From DASXRC01 sp036506795 (GTDB lineage: Bacteria > Actinomycetota > Actinomycetes > Mycobacteriales > Micromonosporaceae), in NCBI GenBank assembly GCA_036506795.1, contig DASXRC010000169.1, forward strand, positions 1 to 32,474: a stretch of DNA of 32,474 nt. Direction: 5' to 3'. The notes beneath the pieces were generated by a model, which was not told the DNA's origin, did no database searches, and saw nothing but the letters and a program-made list of their open reading frames with translations. This document shows, in pieces, positions 14,188-22,202 of the stretch (positions within the stretch are counted from its first letter, which is position 1; each line of letters starts with the position of its first letter). A program made the position numbers and the translations under genes.

Positions 14188-15033
14188 ATGGCATCGATCG
14201 AACGCTCACGGGCACCCATGTTGGTCACCGGTGGCACGGGCACGTTGGGTCGCCTCGTCGTCCCACGGCTGCGAGACGCCGGGTACGACGTCCGCGTGCT
14301 CAGCCGGCACAGCCGCGAGGGCGGGGACGGCATCGAGTTCGTGGCCGGTGATCTGTCCACCGGCGAGGGCATCGAGGCCGCCGTGGACGGAATCGAGGTC
14401 ATCGTGCACCTCGCAGGCACCGCCAAGGGCGACGGGGACAAGGCAGAGCACCTGGTCCGCGCCGCCTCGCGCGCCGGCGCGCAGCACCTGGTGTACATCT
14501 CGGTCGTCGGGGCCGACCGGGTTCCGGTCGCCAGCGGCATCGACCGCGCGATGTTCGGCTACTTCGAGTCCAAGCTCGCCGCCGAGCGGGTCGTGGCCGA
14601 CTCCGGCGTGCCGTGGACGACGCTGCGCGCCACGCAGTTCTACGACCTGACGCTGATGACGGTGCGGCAGATGGCCAAGCTGCCAGTGATACCGGTCCCG
14701 TCCGGATTCCGGTTCCAGCCGGTGGACACCGGGGACGTGGCGGCACGGCTCGTGGAGCTTGCACTCGGCACGCCGGCCGGCCTGGTGCCGGACATCGCCG
14801 GGCCGCAGGTGTACCCGATGGCCGAGCTGGTCCGCGGATACCTGCGCGCCACCGGCAAGCACCGGCCGATTGTGCCCGTCCGGCTCCCCGGCAAGGCCGC
14901 CCGCGCCTTCCGGGCCGGCGCGAACCTGGCCCCGGACCGGGCGGTAGGTCGCCGGACTTGGGAGGACTTCCTGGCCGAGCGGGTGAGTTCGCCGGCCGTG
15001 GCTGCGCGTGCCGCGGCACCCTCCAAACGCTGA
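14188..15033 (+). CDS. NmrA-like / atypical SDR NAD(P)-binding protein
   Basis: 281 residues. The Rossmann dinucleotide motif is VTGGTGTLG (13-21), with a basic patch RVLSRHSRE after the second strand suggesting NADP preference. Typical NmrA-family segments follow: FVAGDLSTGEGIEAAVDGIEVIVHLAG, HLVYISVVGAD, FGYFESKLAAERVVADSGVPWTTLRATQFYD, and FRFQPVDTGDVAARLVELAL. The Lys in YFESKLAAE is retained, so reductase activity is possible, though many members are redox sensors. A strong CAGGAGGAA precedes the ATG. The divergent HxlR regulator with two operators in its promoter indicates induced expression, probably by an electrophile or quinone (inference). Confidence 0.87.
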   Translation: MASIERSRAPMLVTGGTGTLGRLVVPRLRDAGYDVRVLSRHSREGGDGIEFVAGDLSTGEGIEAAVDGIEVIVHLAGTAKGDGDKAEHLVRAASRAGAQHLVYISVVGADRVPVASGIDRAMFGYFESKLAAERVVADSGVPWTTLRATQFYDLTLMTVRQMAKLPVIPVPSGFRFQPVDTGDVAARLVELALGTPAGLVPDIAGPQVYPMAELVRGYLRATGKHRPIVPVRLPGKAARAFRAGANLAPDRAVGRRTWEDFLAERVSSPAVAARAAAPSKR

Positions 15034-15090
15034 CGTACCGGCCGCGGTTCGTCGTATGAGGGGTGTCGTCAGCTCACCGCGCTGCTCGAC

Positions 15091-15111
15091 CGAACGCGAC
15101 TAGGTCGTTCG
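15091..15111. terminator. Possible bidirectional terminator hairpin between convergent genes
   Basis: CGAACG-C-GAC TAG GTCGTTCG can fold into an 8-bp stem with one bulged base. It lies between the NmrA-like gene and the convergent DUF385 gene and includes the latter's stop codon. No U-tract follows, as is common in high-GC actinobacteria. Confidence 0.3.
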
Positions 15112-15546
15112 ACCCTGAACCGGCTCGAGGACGGCAACCGGGATGGTTCGACCCGCTCGTCGCGCGTACTTCTCCACCTCGGGTGCCTGCACCAGCACGA
15201 CGTCGTTCCACATGGCGTCGCGCTCCGGCCCCGCCAGTTCACGGGGCCGGACCTGTAGGCGCTTGGCCCTAACGCGCACGTCGGCCACCCGTGCCTGGCG
15301 CAGGTTGCGGAACCAGTCCGGGTCGTGCGGTGACCCGGAGGCGGTGCCCCACACGACGAACCCGTCGACCGTGTCGACGTAGCGGACGCACGTCGAGCGC
15401 GGGATGCCGGTCCGGCGGCCCGGTGTCGTGATCATCAGCACCTGGGCCTTCGCGCTGCCGCTGGAGAGTCGCCCGTCGAGGGCCCGGTACATCCACACGC
15501 CGATCCGGTTCCCGACCCGAGTCAATCGGTGTTTCGTAGTGGTCAC
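15100..15546 (-). CDS. Nitroreductase/quinone-reductase-like protein, DUF385 (Ddn family)
   Basis: 148 residues of the F420/flavin-binding split-barrel family that includes mycobacterial Ddn. Recognisable parts are RIGVWMYRALDGRLSSG, the strand VLMITTPGRRTGIPRSTCVRYVD, the FVVWGTASGSPHDPDWFRNLR block, and the C-terminal ELAGPERDAMWNDVVLVQAPEVEKYARRAGRTIPVAVLEP. Members reduce quinones or nitro compounds with deazaflavin F420H2; whether this one does so is inferred. The start is GTG with GGACGGAGG about 7 nt upstream. It is transcribed toward the NmrA-like gene. Confidence 0.85.
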   Translation of the reverse strand: MTTTKHRLTRVGNRIGVWMYRALDGRLSSGSAKAQVLMITTPGRRTGIPRSTCVRYVDTVDGFVVWGTASGSPHDPDWFRNLRQARVADVRVRAKRLQVRPRELAGPERDAMWNDVVLVQAPEVEKYARRAGRTIPVAVLEPVQGRTT

Positions 15547-15618
15547 CGGATGCCTCCGTCCTGCCCGGATCCGGGCCTATGCGCTCGAGCGGTCGGGCCG
15601 ATAGGAGCGACGTCTAGG

Positions 15619-17163
15619 TCAGGTGTCGTTTGACGCGTCGGTTGCCGGCACTGCCGCCGCCGGGATCCGTGGCTCGGGCGGCCTTACGGTCGCCGCGTCC
15701 GGCGCCTCGTCGGGTCCGTGGAGCTCGCCCAGGGCGGCGATGGGATCCCGGCGGCCGGTCGAGGCCAGATACAGCAGGTAGATCAGCCCGAGTCCGAGCC
15801 ATCCGGCCACCACCGGCCCGGCGAGACTGAACGGCCACGTCAGCGCCGTGATGAAGTTGAACACTTCGATGCCAAGGGCCGTCAGGATGGCCGGTACGAA
15901 GGCGAGTACGCCGAGCACGGGAACGATGAGGTGCCAGAACGGGTTGAACTCATCCCGACGGTGTCGCACGTAGAAGCCGATGCAGGCGACGTTGAGCACG
16001 ATGTAGATGAGGATGACCACGATGGTGACCATCGTGCCCACCAGCCCGAAGGCAACCGGGTACGGGCCGTAGATCATTCCGACGGGCAGGGCGACCGCCA
16101 GGGCGATGGCGAACTGCAGGAGGACACCGACGTACGGCGAGCGCCACCGCGGATGAGTCTCGGTCAGCATCGACGTGAGGAGTCGAGCCCGGCCGAGCGC
16201 GTACCAGGTCCGAGTGGTCGCATTGGCGCCAGCGTTCGAGTTCGCGATTGCGGAGATCACGATGGCGGCGAAGATGAGCACCCAGGAACTGCCCCAGACG
16301 TCGCGTGCCAACTGTTGCCAAGGGTTGCCGTCGCCGAACCCAGCGAATTCGGTGAACCGGTCGGGACCGAAGAACACTGCCGCGGCGTACGTCGTGAGTA
16401 TGTAGAACAGGCCTATCAGGGCGGCCGATGCCACCACCGCCACCTGGACGGTGCGGCGTGGGTTTCTGGCCTCTTCCGCCAGCGGCGCGGCGGCCTCAAA
16501 GCCGATGAACGCGAGGATGGTGAACACCGAGCCCGCGATGACGCCGTTCCAGCCGCCGAAGTCGGGCGAGTTGGCTTGGCCCGTCCAGAACACCGACAGG
16601 GTGTTGTTGTCACCGGCCTTCACGATCATCCAGACGGCTAGTGCGGCGAACACCACGATCTCGAACAGGCCGAGGATGGTGCCGGCGACCGCGCTGACGC
16701 GAATGCCGAACCAGCCGAGCAGCAGTACGAGGACGGCCGCGGCGACCGTCGCGATGGGCCACCAGGTTTCGTACTTCCAGCCGTACTCGGCGTTGAGCGT
16801 GCCGGCGACCACGTGGCCGAAAACCAAGTAGAGGAGAGGGGCGACCAGCGCCTCGGCCAGGGCATAGCCCCAGGCGACCAGGAAGCCGACGCCCGGGTGC
16901 AGGCCCTTCGCCGCGTACGCCGCGAAGCCGGCCGCCGACGGCAGCTGCTTGGCCAACTGTCCTATTGAGACGGCGACGAACAGGCAGCCGACGAGCGCCA
17001 GCAGCACCGACAGCGGAAGTGCGCCGCCGGCGAAACCCGCTCCGACGATGATGGAGAACGCGACAGCGGCGCCCGGCGCCATGTGGGTGATGGACTGAAA
17101 CAGGACCTCACGCAGACCAACCGCGTTATTCGCCAGCTGGCCACGTACAGCGGTAACAGCCAT
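15619..17163 (-). CDS. APC-superfamily amino acid permease
   Basis: 514-residue polytopic membrane protein with about 12 helices. It starts MAVTAVRGQLANNAVGLREVLFQSITHMAPGAAVAFSI, where the broken first helix of the LeuT-like fold lies around THMAPGAAVAF. Other family hallmarks are QLAKQLPSAAGFAAYAAKGLHPGVGFLVAWGYAL, GSVFTILAFIGFEAAAPLAEEARNPRRTV (the highly conserved GFE...EE..NP segment), and NSNAGANATTRTWYALGRARLLT. The C-terminal 45 residues are a Pro/Ala-rich cytoplasmic tail. AAGGAG precedes the ATG. Substrate cannot be assigned; an amino acid, polyamine or related amine by H+ symport or exchange is likely. It follows a PPOX-like gene on the same strand, 113 bp away. Confidence 0.9.
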   Translation of the reverse strand: MAVTAVRGQLANNAVGLREVLFQSITHMAPGAAVAFSIIVGAGFAGGALPLSVLLALVGCLFVAVSIGQLAKQLPSAAGFAAYAAKGLHPGVGFLVAWGYALAEALVAPLLYLVFGHVVAGTLNAEYGWKYETWWPIATVAAAVLVLLLGWFGIRVSAVAGTILGLFEIVVFAALAVWMIVKAGDNNTLSVFWTGQANSPDFGGWNGVIAGSVFTILAFIGFEAAAPLAEEARNPRRTVQVAVVASAALIGLFYILTTYAAAVFFGPDRFTEFAGFGDGNPWQQLARDVWGSSWVLIFAAIVISAIANSNAGANATTRTWYALGRARLLTSMLTETHPRWRSPYVGVLLQFAIALAVALPVGMIYGPYPVAFGLVGTMVTIVVILIYIVLNVACIGFYVRHRRDEFNPFWHLIVPVLGVLAFVPAILTALGIEVFNFITALTWPFSLAGPVVAGWLGLGLIYLLYLASTGRRDPIAALGELHGPDEAPDAATVRPPEPRIPAAAVPATDASNDT

Positions 17164-17276
17164 GACGACTCCTTGTCCCGCACGATGGGATCGGCCGTGA
17201 TCCTTCCACGCGTACGAATGGATAGGAAGCCCCGCGATCACGCGGCGCGTCACGGATTCGCCGAGCGGCCGTGCTG

Positions 17277-17795
17277 TCACATGGTGTAGCGCGTCTGGCT
17301 ATACGGGTCCTTGCCGAACGCCAGGATCTTCGACGGGGTAACCGCGAAGACGAGCGCCGAGTGTCCCGGTGCCGCGGCGTCGAGGAAGACGCCGTCGCCG
17401 ACCTCGAACGTCCAGTCGATCTTGTCCTTCCACATCTGCGCGAGGCGTGCGAGCGTGCGGTTGTCGGTGACCCGTTCGGCCGTGCCTTCGACCACGACGT
17501 CGAGGCCGGAGCGGTACGAGTTGGTTCCGGTGGTGAGCGCGCAGTGGGGGTTTGCCTCGATGTTCTTCGCCTTCTGCTCGTGGGCGCCGGTGCAGAAGTG
17601 GAGCTTGCCGTCCAACCACATCGCAGGCAGCGGGGCCACGTGTGGACGGCCCGCGCGTCGGACCGTCGACAGCCAGAACATCTCCGACGACTCGAGCACG
17701 TTGACGACCTCGGACCACGGCAGCGCCGCGGCATTCGGGTCGCTGAACTCCCCGACGAGCTGAGCGGTCGGCTCGATCCCGGTCACGTGGCCCAT
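17277..17795 (-). CDS. Pyridoxamine 5'-phosphate oxidase family (split-barrel flavin-binding) protein
   Basis: 172 residues. The split-barrel fold is recognisable: VLESSEMFWLSTVRRAGRPHVAPLPAMWLDGKLHFCTGAHEQKAKNIEANPHCALTTG, then DVVVEGTAERVTDNRTLARLAQMWKDK and a C-terminal ALVFAVTPSKILAFGKDPYSQTRYTM. Family members bind FMN, F420 or haem. This one resembles general PPOX-like proteins of actinobacteria rather than a vitamin B6 enzyme. The ATG at MGHVTGIEP is preceded by GAGGAGGGG at good spacing. Neighbours on the same strand are a small unknown protein upstream and the APC permease downstream. Confidence 0.85.
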   Translation of the reverse strand: MGHVTGIEPTAQLVGEFSDPNAAALPWSEVVNVLESSEMFWLSTVRRAGRPHVAPLPAMWLDGKLHFCTGAHEQKAKNIEANPHCALTTGTNSYRSGLDVVVEGTAERVTDNRTLARLAQMWKDKIDWTFEVGDGVFLDAAAPGHSALVFAVTPSKILAFGKDPYSQTRYTM

Positions 17796-17864
17796 CTCCG
17801 CCCCTCCTCTTGGCCACACCGTACAACCTGGTCGTCGACGGCGCGGGCGGACGGCGGCCGCTGG

Positions 17865-18170
17865 TTACGCGGCGCGGGCCACGTTGGCCGGCGAGAGCGG
17901 GTCGGATCCGCGGCTGTCGATGGTCGTGGCCCGCACGCCCACGAACGCATCATCAACCAGGCCGCGAGCCCAATGCATCCGGGCGACCGCGGCCTCCGGG
18001 TGGTCACCGAACTCCTCGGCCATGCGCTCGGCGCACCCGCGAACGCCGAACTCTCGCACGGCCCGGGCGATGGCGTCCTGGATCTGCCGCAGGTCCGGCC
18101 GATCGGACGGCTGCAGGACCGAAGCGAACAGCGCCTCCGATCGAACGGCTGGGATCGAGATGTGGTACAT
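17865..18170 (-). CDS. Small hypothetical protein, 101 aa
   Basis: I do not recognise the family. The protein starts MYHISIPAVRSEALFASVLQ, continues PSDRPDLRQIQDAIARAVREFGVRGCAERMAEEFGDHPEAAVARMHWARGLV, and looks mostly alpha-helical and soluble with one cysteine. A strong GAGGAGG lies 7 nt upstream of the ATG, which supports real expression. It lies 69 bp before the PPOX-like gene on the same strand and may be co-transcribed with it. The final 15 residues (SRGSDPLSPANVARAA) look disordered. Confidence 0.65.
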   Translation of the reverse strand: MYHISIPAVRSEALFASVLQPSDRPDLRQIQDAIARAVREFGVRGCAERMAEEFGDHPEAAVARMHWARGLVDDAFVGVRATTIDSRGSDPLSPANVARAA

Positions 18171-18199
18171 GATCGGACCTCCTCGCCGGGGCTCACTGT

Positions 18200-18239
18200 C
18201 TCTACCAGTACGTCGAACCCTCTACCAGTACGTCGAACC
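18200..18239. repeat. Two-copy tandem repeat, 20-bp unit
   Basis: CTCTACCAGTACGTCGAACC occurs twice back to back with no mismatch, in the 119-bp gap between the CorA stop and the start of the small hypothetical gene. The unit includes CAGTACGTCG. It lies just upstream of the hypothetical gene's Shine-Dalgarno, so it may duplicate a regulatory site or be a recent slippage event. Confidence 0.85.
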
Positions 18240-18289
18240 GCGAGGCCCGAAAGCGACACGGTGAAGGCCCAATCTGTCTGGGCGCGCGG

Positions 18290-19285
18290 TCAGAGCCAGC
18301 CTCGGCGACGGAAGAGCACTCCGAGCACCGCTCCCACTCCCGCCATGAGAGTCAGGGCGGCCAGGTAGCCGAACCGCCAGTTCAGCTCTGGCATGTGTAC
18401 GAAGTTCATGCCGTAGATTCCGGCGATGACGGTCCAGGCGATTCCGATCGTGCCGAACGCGGTTATCTTGCGGACGAACCGGTTCAGCTCCGTCGACACC
18501 CGGGTCTGGAACATGTCGAGGACCTCCTGGAGGTAGTCCCGCTCAAGATCGGTCTTGTTCCTGAGGTGACCGTACGTCTGCCGAAGGCCGATCAAAACCT
18601 TGGGATCCAGCGCCAACACACCCGGGTCTGCGTCGACCTGATCACTGAGATGCGCGTACAGCTCGTGCGTGTGCGCTGCGTTCGTGTGGATCGTCTGAAG
18701 GTCATGTCGTAGGCCGAACAGGTCCTCCAGCAGTGCCTCGGCGTGGACCGGATCGCGCTGCATGACGCTGAGCTCGAGTGCCGCGACGCGTCGGGCGGCG
18801 GACGCCACGAGATCCTCCTGGGACTCCAGCATCTCGATGCGGATCGCGCCACCGAGTTCGAACACCGACCGCGGGCGGAGCTCCGCCGCGTCGAGCCGCT
18901 CTCGGACGGCGTCGAGGTCCCGACGGCCGGCCGCGTCGGTCAGTGCCTCGTGTCGTGGTCCGGCCACGGTAACGACCACAGGAGGTCTGATGAACATCAT
19001 CACGGGGATGAAGTGCAACCGTCCGTCGGTGCCGCGGGCCAACCCGTTCATTGCGCTGAAGAAGTGGTCCCCGTACGCGCGCAGGGCCGGGACGGGGGAC
19101 CGGGTGTGACACGCCCGCACGTCCGGCGGCCGAACCGGGATCAGGTTCGAGAGCAGCGTCATCCCGTCCGGATCGGTGTGGTCGACGTGCACCCACAGAA
19201 CGCCGTCGTCTCGGGACGCGACCTCGCTGACCGCATCCCCTGACAACGGTTCCGCGCCGGCTTTGGTGATCCACCGGATATCCAT
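18290..19285 (-). CDS. CorA-family Mg2+/divalent metal ion transporter
   Basis: 331 residues, the usual CorA length. A large N-terminal cytoplasmic domain (DIRWITKAGAEPLSGDAVSEVASRDDGVLWVHVD..., HFIPVMMFIRPPVVVTVAG) leads to the long stalk helix (DLQTIHTNAAHTHELY..., LRNKTDLERDYLQEVLDMFQTRVSTELNRFVRKITAFGTI). Two C-terminal transmembrane helices follow, with the signature GMN (292-294) in IYGMNFVHMPEL between them and a basic tail RRRGWL. Function: channel-like uptake or release of Mg2+, Co2+ or Ni2+ as a homopentamer. AAGGAGG lies close upstream of the ATG. No adjacent gene points to a particular metal. Confidence 0.92.
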   Translation of the reverse strand: MDIRWITKAGAEPLSGDAVSEVASRDDGVLWVHVDHTDPDGMTLLSNLIPVRPPDVRACHTRSPVPALRAYGDHFFSAMNGLARGTDGRLHFIPVMMFIRPPVVVTVAGPRHEALTDAAGRRDLDAVRERLDAAELRPRSVFELGGAIRIEMLESQEDLVASAARRVAALELSVMQRDPVHAEALLEDLFGLRHDLQTIHTNAAHTHELYAHLSDQVDADPGVLALDPKVLIGLRQTYGHLRNKTDLERDYLQEVLDMFQTRVSTELNRFVRKITAFGTIGIAWTVIAGIYGMNFVHMPELNWRFGYLAALTLMAGVGAVLGVLFRRRGWL

Positions 19286-19455
19286 GGCGCCTCCTTCGAG
19301 ACCTCGGCCAACTCGATTGATTTGATACCGGCGAACGTACGCCGGCATAGACCGTTGAGGATCGCCGCACGTCGTCGACGGTGGGGCGTGAGCAGGCACG
19401 CGGTGAAATACTGATCGTTCGAACACGGGGTGTTGCGCGGACGAAGGAGCGCATC

Positions 19456-19734
19456 ATGGCGGTGGTGTTCAGCGGAAAGGTTCGCCGGTGGCGCGAGGAC
19501 AAGCCGGGTGGGCTTGGGGTGGTTGACGTGCCGGCGGAAATGGTGGACAAGCTCGGCGGGCGCCGCCAGGTGCGTGTAACCGGCACGCTCGACGGCGCAC
19601 CGTTCACCGGAAGCACGATGCTGGTCGCCGGTGGCGGACTGTGTGTGGGCGTGAGCCGTGCCGCGTTGCAAGCGGCCGGTGCCTCGCTCGGTGACGACGT
19701 GGAACTGTCGATCGCGCCGACCGGGGGGAAGTAG
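19456..19734 (+). CDS. DUF1905 domain protein
   Basis: 92 residues, a small beta-barrel-like protein: MAVVFSGKVRRWREDKPGGLGVVDVPAEMVDKL, then VRVTGTLDGAPFTGSTMLVAGGGLCVGVSRAALQAAGASLGDDVELSI. The W..D..GG..VVDVPAE pattern and the G.PF.GS.....GG...V strand pair are typical of DUF1905. GAAGGAG lies 6 nt before the ATG. The function of this family is not established. It is a single-gene unit divergent from corA. Confidence 0.82.
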   Translation: MAVVFSGKVRRWREDKPGGLGVVDVPAEMVDKLGGRRQVRVTGTLDGAPFTGSTMLVAGGGLCVGVSRAALQAAGASLGDDVELSIAPTGGK

Positions 19735-19763
19735 GGGCAGCAGTCGACGATCGACGCGTCCGA

Positions 19764-19792
19764 TTGTGAACATCGACGCCGGGCTTGATGAT
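19764..19792 (+). promoter_or_regulatory. Leaderless promoter of the four-helix membrane protein gene
   Basis: TTGTGA (19764-19769), 17 bp, GATGAT (19787-19792), then 6 nt to the ATG. No Shine-Dalgarno is present. The spacing supports a leaderless mRNA. Confidence 0.45.
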
Positions 19793-19798
19793 GTCTGC

Positions 19799-20290
19799 AT
19801 GACTACCACCGTGTCCCCTCCGCGTTTTCGCACGGTGACCGGTGCCGGCACCATCGTGGCGCTGGTCTTGGTGCTTGCCTTCGGCAACTCCGCCTACCGG
19901 GACTGGGCGGAGAAACACACGAGCACCAACGATGCCGGCGGCCTGTTCCTGCGTCGGCTCGGCTGGCCGGCGTGGTCGTTCGACTCGAACGAGTCGCTCC
20001 GTAGCCTGCTCGCCACGGATCTGAAGGCGCTGCTCCTGGTGGTGCTCACTGCCCTGTTCCTGTCCCTGCTGTCGGTCACTGCCGGGTTCGGCGTGCGGGG
20101 CGTCACCGGAGCGATCCTCGGCGGATGGGGTGCGTACATCTTCGCCGCCGCCGTCGCGGGCCTGATAGCCGCATTCGTCAATGTCAACGCCACGCTCGTC
20201 GGCGCGCTGAACGCCGCGGGCGACGGCGCCCTCTACGGCCTGTTCGTCGGGTGGATCGTCGGGCTGACCACTCTCGTCTTCCGCGCGTAG
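19799..20290 (+). CDS. Hypothetical four-helix membrane protein
   Basis: 163 residues with four predicted membrane segments: VTGAGTIVALVLVLAFG, LKALLLVVLTALFLSLLSVTAG, ILGGWGAYIFAAAVAGLIAAFV and ALYGLFVGWIVGLTTLVF. Between the first two is a polar extracytoplasmic loop (SAYRDWAEKHTSTNDAGGLF and the following 25 residues). I recognise no family. The glycine-rich third and fourth helices resemble small integral membrane proteins of unknown role. The start is supported by a leaderless-type promoter. The gene stands alone between the DUF1905 and DGPF genes. Confidence 0.65.
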   Translation: MTTTVSPPRFRTVTGAGTIVALVLVLAFGNSAYRDWAEKHTSTNDAGGLFLRRLGWPAWSFDSNESLRSLLATDLKALLLVVLTALFLSLLSVTAGFGVRGVTGAILGGWGAYIFAAAVAGLIAAFVNVNATLVGALNAAGDGALYGLFVGWIVGLTTLVFRA

Positions 20291-20357
20291 CGGAGTCGGA
20301 CGCCGCGACGCGGTGACGGGCGGCGCGCGGCCCGACCGGAAATTCTCTGCGCCCAGG

Positions 20358-20383
20358 TGTCGATTGCCAGCCACCCGTTCGTC
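20358..20383 (+). promoter_or_regulatory. Candidate ECF42-type promoter for the DGPF-sigma operon
   Basis: TGTCGA (20358-20363), a 16-bp spacer and CGTC (20380-20383) lie 54 bp before the DGPF gene. As I recall, ECF42 sigma factors use a TGTCGA -35 and a CGA/TC-type -10, so the sigma factor encoded downstream probably transcribes its own operon. Confidence 0.5.
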
Positions 20384-20436
20384 ATCAGGATGGTAGTGGT
20401 CGCGATCGGCGACCGCCGGAGAGGTTGGAGGCAGCG

Positions 20437-20796
20437 ATGCGATACCTGTTGTTGATCTACGGTGAGGAGTCCAACACGGCTCCGGACCCGGCCACGACGG
20501 AGCAGATCATGAACGAGTACTGGGCGTACGAGGACGCGGTCAGCTCGGCCGGCGTCAAGCAGGCCAGTGAGGCTCTCCAGGACAGCAGCACGGCCACGAC
20601 CGTGCGGGTCAAGGACACCGAACGGGTCGTCACCGACGGGCCGTTCGCCGAGACCCGCGAGGTCCTGGGTGGCTTCTACCTGCTCGACGTGCCGGATCTC
20701 GACGCCGCGCTGGACTGGGCGGCCCGCTGCCCGGGCGCCAAGTACGGCTCGGTAGAGGTGCGCCCGATCATGGAGTTCGAGGCTCCGTCCAAATAG
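20437..20796 (+). CDS. DGPF/YCII-domain protein, partner of an ECF42 sigma factor
   Basis: 119 residues, a ferredoxin-like alpha/beta protein of the YCII-related (DGPF) family: MRYLLLIYGEES at the start, the diagnostic VVTDGPFAETREVLGGFYLLDV in the middle and VEVRPIMEF near the end. DGPF proteins are encoded beside ECF42 sigma factors and are common targets of them; their molecular role is unclear. TTGGAGG lies just before the ATG. The gene is 13 bp upstream of the sigma factor gene, so the two are co-transcribed, and an ECF42-like promoter precedes them. Confidence 0.9.
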   Translation: MRYLLLIYGEESNTAPDPATTEQIMNEYWAYEDAVSSAGVKQASEALQDSSTATTVRVKDTERVVTDGPFAETREVLGGFYLLDVPDLDAALDWAARCPGAKYGSVEVRPIMEFEAPSK

Positions 20797-20809
20797 GATC
20801 TCACCCACG

Positions 20810-22060
20810 ATGGGCGCGGCGGTCGATCCCGTCGAGGCGGTCTTCCGCGAGGAGTGGGGGCGCCTACTGGCGACGCTGGTCCGCATCCTGGGCGACCTCG
20901 ATCTGGCCGAGGAGGTCGCTGCCGACGCGGTGGCCACCGCGGTGCAGCGCTGGCCCAACGAGGGGGTGCCGAACCGTCCGGCGGCGTGGCTGCTCACGGT
21001 GGCCCGCCGCCGGGCGGTCGACATCCTCCGCCGCGACAAGGTGCTCGCGGCGAAGCTCGCGCTGCTTCAGGTGGAGGCCGACCGCCGCCAGGCGCTGCTC
21101 CCTGCCCCGGATCCGGCGTGGGGTAACGCCGATGAGGAGCCGGATGAGCGGCTGAGATTGTTCTTCACCTGCTGCCATCCGGCACTCGCGCTGGAGGCGC
21201 AGACCGCGCTGACGCTGTGTTGCCTGGCGGGGCTAACGACACCCGAGGCGGCGCGGGCGTTCCTCGTACCGACTGCGACGATGGCTCAGCGGCTGGTCCG
21301 GGCGAAGCGCAAGATCCGCCAGGCCCGCATCCCGTTCCGGGTGCCGGAGGCCGGCGAGCTGCCCGAGCGGCTGCCGGCGGTGCTGCGCGTGATCTACCTG
21401 ATCTTTACCGAGGGGTACGCCGCGACGAGCGGCGCCGCCCTCGTCCGCGGCGACCTCACCGACGAGGCGATCCGGCTCGGCCGGATCCTGCGCCCGCTGC
21501 TGCCCGCCGAGCGTGAGGTTGCCGGCCTGCTTGCGTTGATGCTGCTCATCGACGCCCGACGGCCGGCTCGGGTCGACGTCCAGGGCCGCCTGGTGCTGCT
21601 CGACGACCAGGACCGGTCACGATGGGACGCGGACAAGATCTCGGAAGGGCGGCGGCTGGTGGTCGAGGCGCTGTCCGGTGGCTCGCCCGGCCCGTACGCG
21701 TTGCAGGCCGCGATCGCCGCCGTGCACGACGAGGCCGCCACCGTCGCGACCACTGACTGGCCGCAGATCGTGTCGCTGTACGACGTGCTTCGTACCGTGG
21801 CGCCTTCCCCGTTGGTTGACCTCAACCGCGCGGTGGCCGTCGCGATGGTCGACGGCCCCGAGGCGGGCCTCGCGCTGCTCGACGAGCTGGGGGCCGAGCC
21901 GCGGCTGGCCGGGTACCACCTGCTTCCCGCGGCACGCGCCGACCTGCTGCGCCGACTCGGCCGCCGAGCGGAGGCGGCGCGGGCGTACCGCCAGGCCCTG
22001 GACCTAGTCGGCAACGAGCCGGAACGGGAGTTTCTCCGCCGCCGCCTGGCCGACCTCTAG
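20810..22060 (+). CDS. ECF42-type RNA polymerase sigma factor with a long C-terminal domain
   Basis: 416 residues. Region 2 covers VFREEWGRLLATLVRILGDLDLAEEVAADAVATAVQRWP...RPAAWLLTVARRRAVDILRRD; region 4 covers QTALTLCCLAGLTTPEAARAFLVPTATMAQRLVRAKRKIR. About 220 further residues follow (RVPEAGELPERLPAVLRVIYLIFTEGY... to the C-terminal TPR-like helices AGYHLLPAARADLLRRLGRRAEAARAYRQAL). This fused domain replaces an anti-sigma factor in ECF42 and is needed for activity in the studied members. The DGPF gene directly upstream confirms the group. What signal it responds to is unknown. Confidence 0.93.
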   Translation: MGAAVDPVEAVFREEWGRLLATLVRILGDLDLAEEVAADAVATAVQRWPNEGVPNRPAAWLLTVARRRAVDILRRDKVLAAKLALLQVEADRRQALLPAPDPAWGNADEEPDERLRLFFTCCHPALALEAQTALTLCCLAGLTTPEAARAFLVPTATMAQRLVRAKRKIRQARIPFRVPEAGELPERLPAVLRVIYLIFTEGYAATSGAALVRGDLTDEAIRLGRILRPLLPAEREVAGLLALMLLIDARRPARVDVQGRLVLLDDQDRSRWDADKISEGRRLVVEALSGGSPGPYALQAAIAAVHDEAATVATTDWPQIVSLYDVLRTVAPSPLVDLNRAVAVAMVDGPEAGLALLDELGAEPRLAGYHLLPAARADLLRRLGRRAEAARAYRQALDLVGNEPEREFLRRRLADL

Positions 22061-22202
22061 GTTGACCGAGGCATCGGCCGCGAACCTGGCGATGAACCGG
22101 TCGGCTCAGACTTGACGACAGGGAGGGTAGGAAGGCACCGAGACTGGGGAGTCTGATGGACAAGATCCGTGACGGCGTCCATCGTGGCGTGACGTTGTAG
22201 CC

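Noticed and set aside
15718..16641. 307-codon open frame on the plus strand
   Set aside because: Antisense to the APC permease, which has clear conserved motifs; the frame is a GC-bias shadow.
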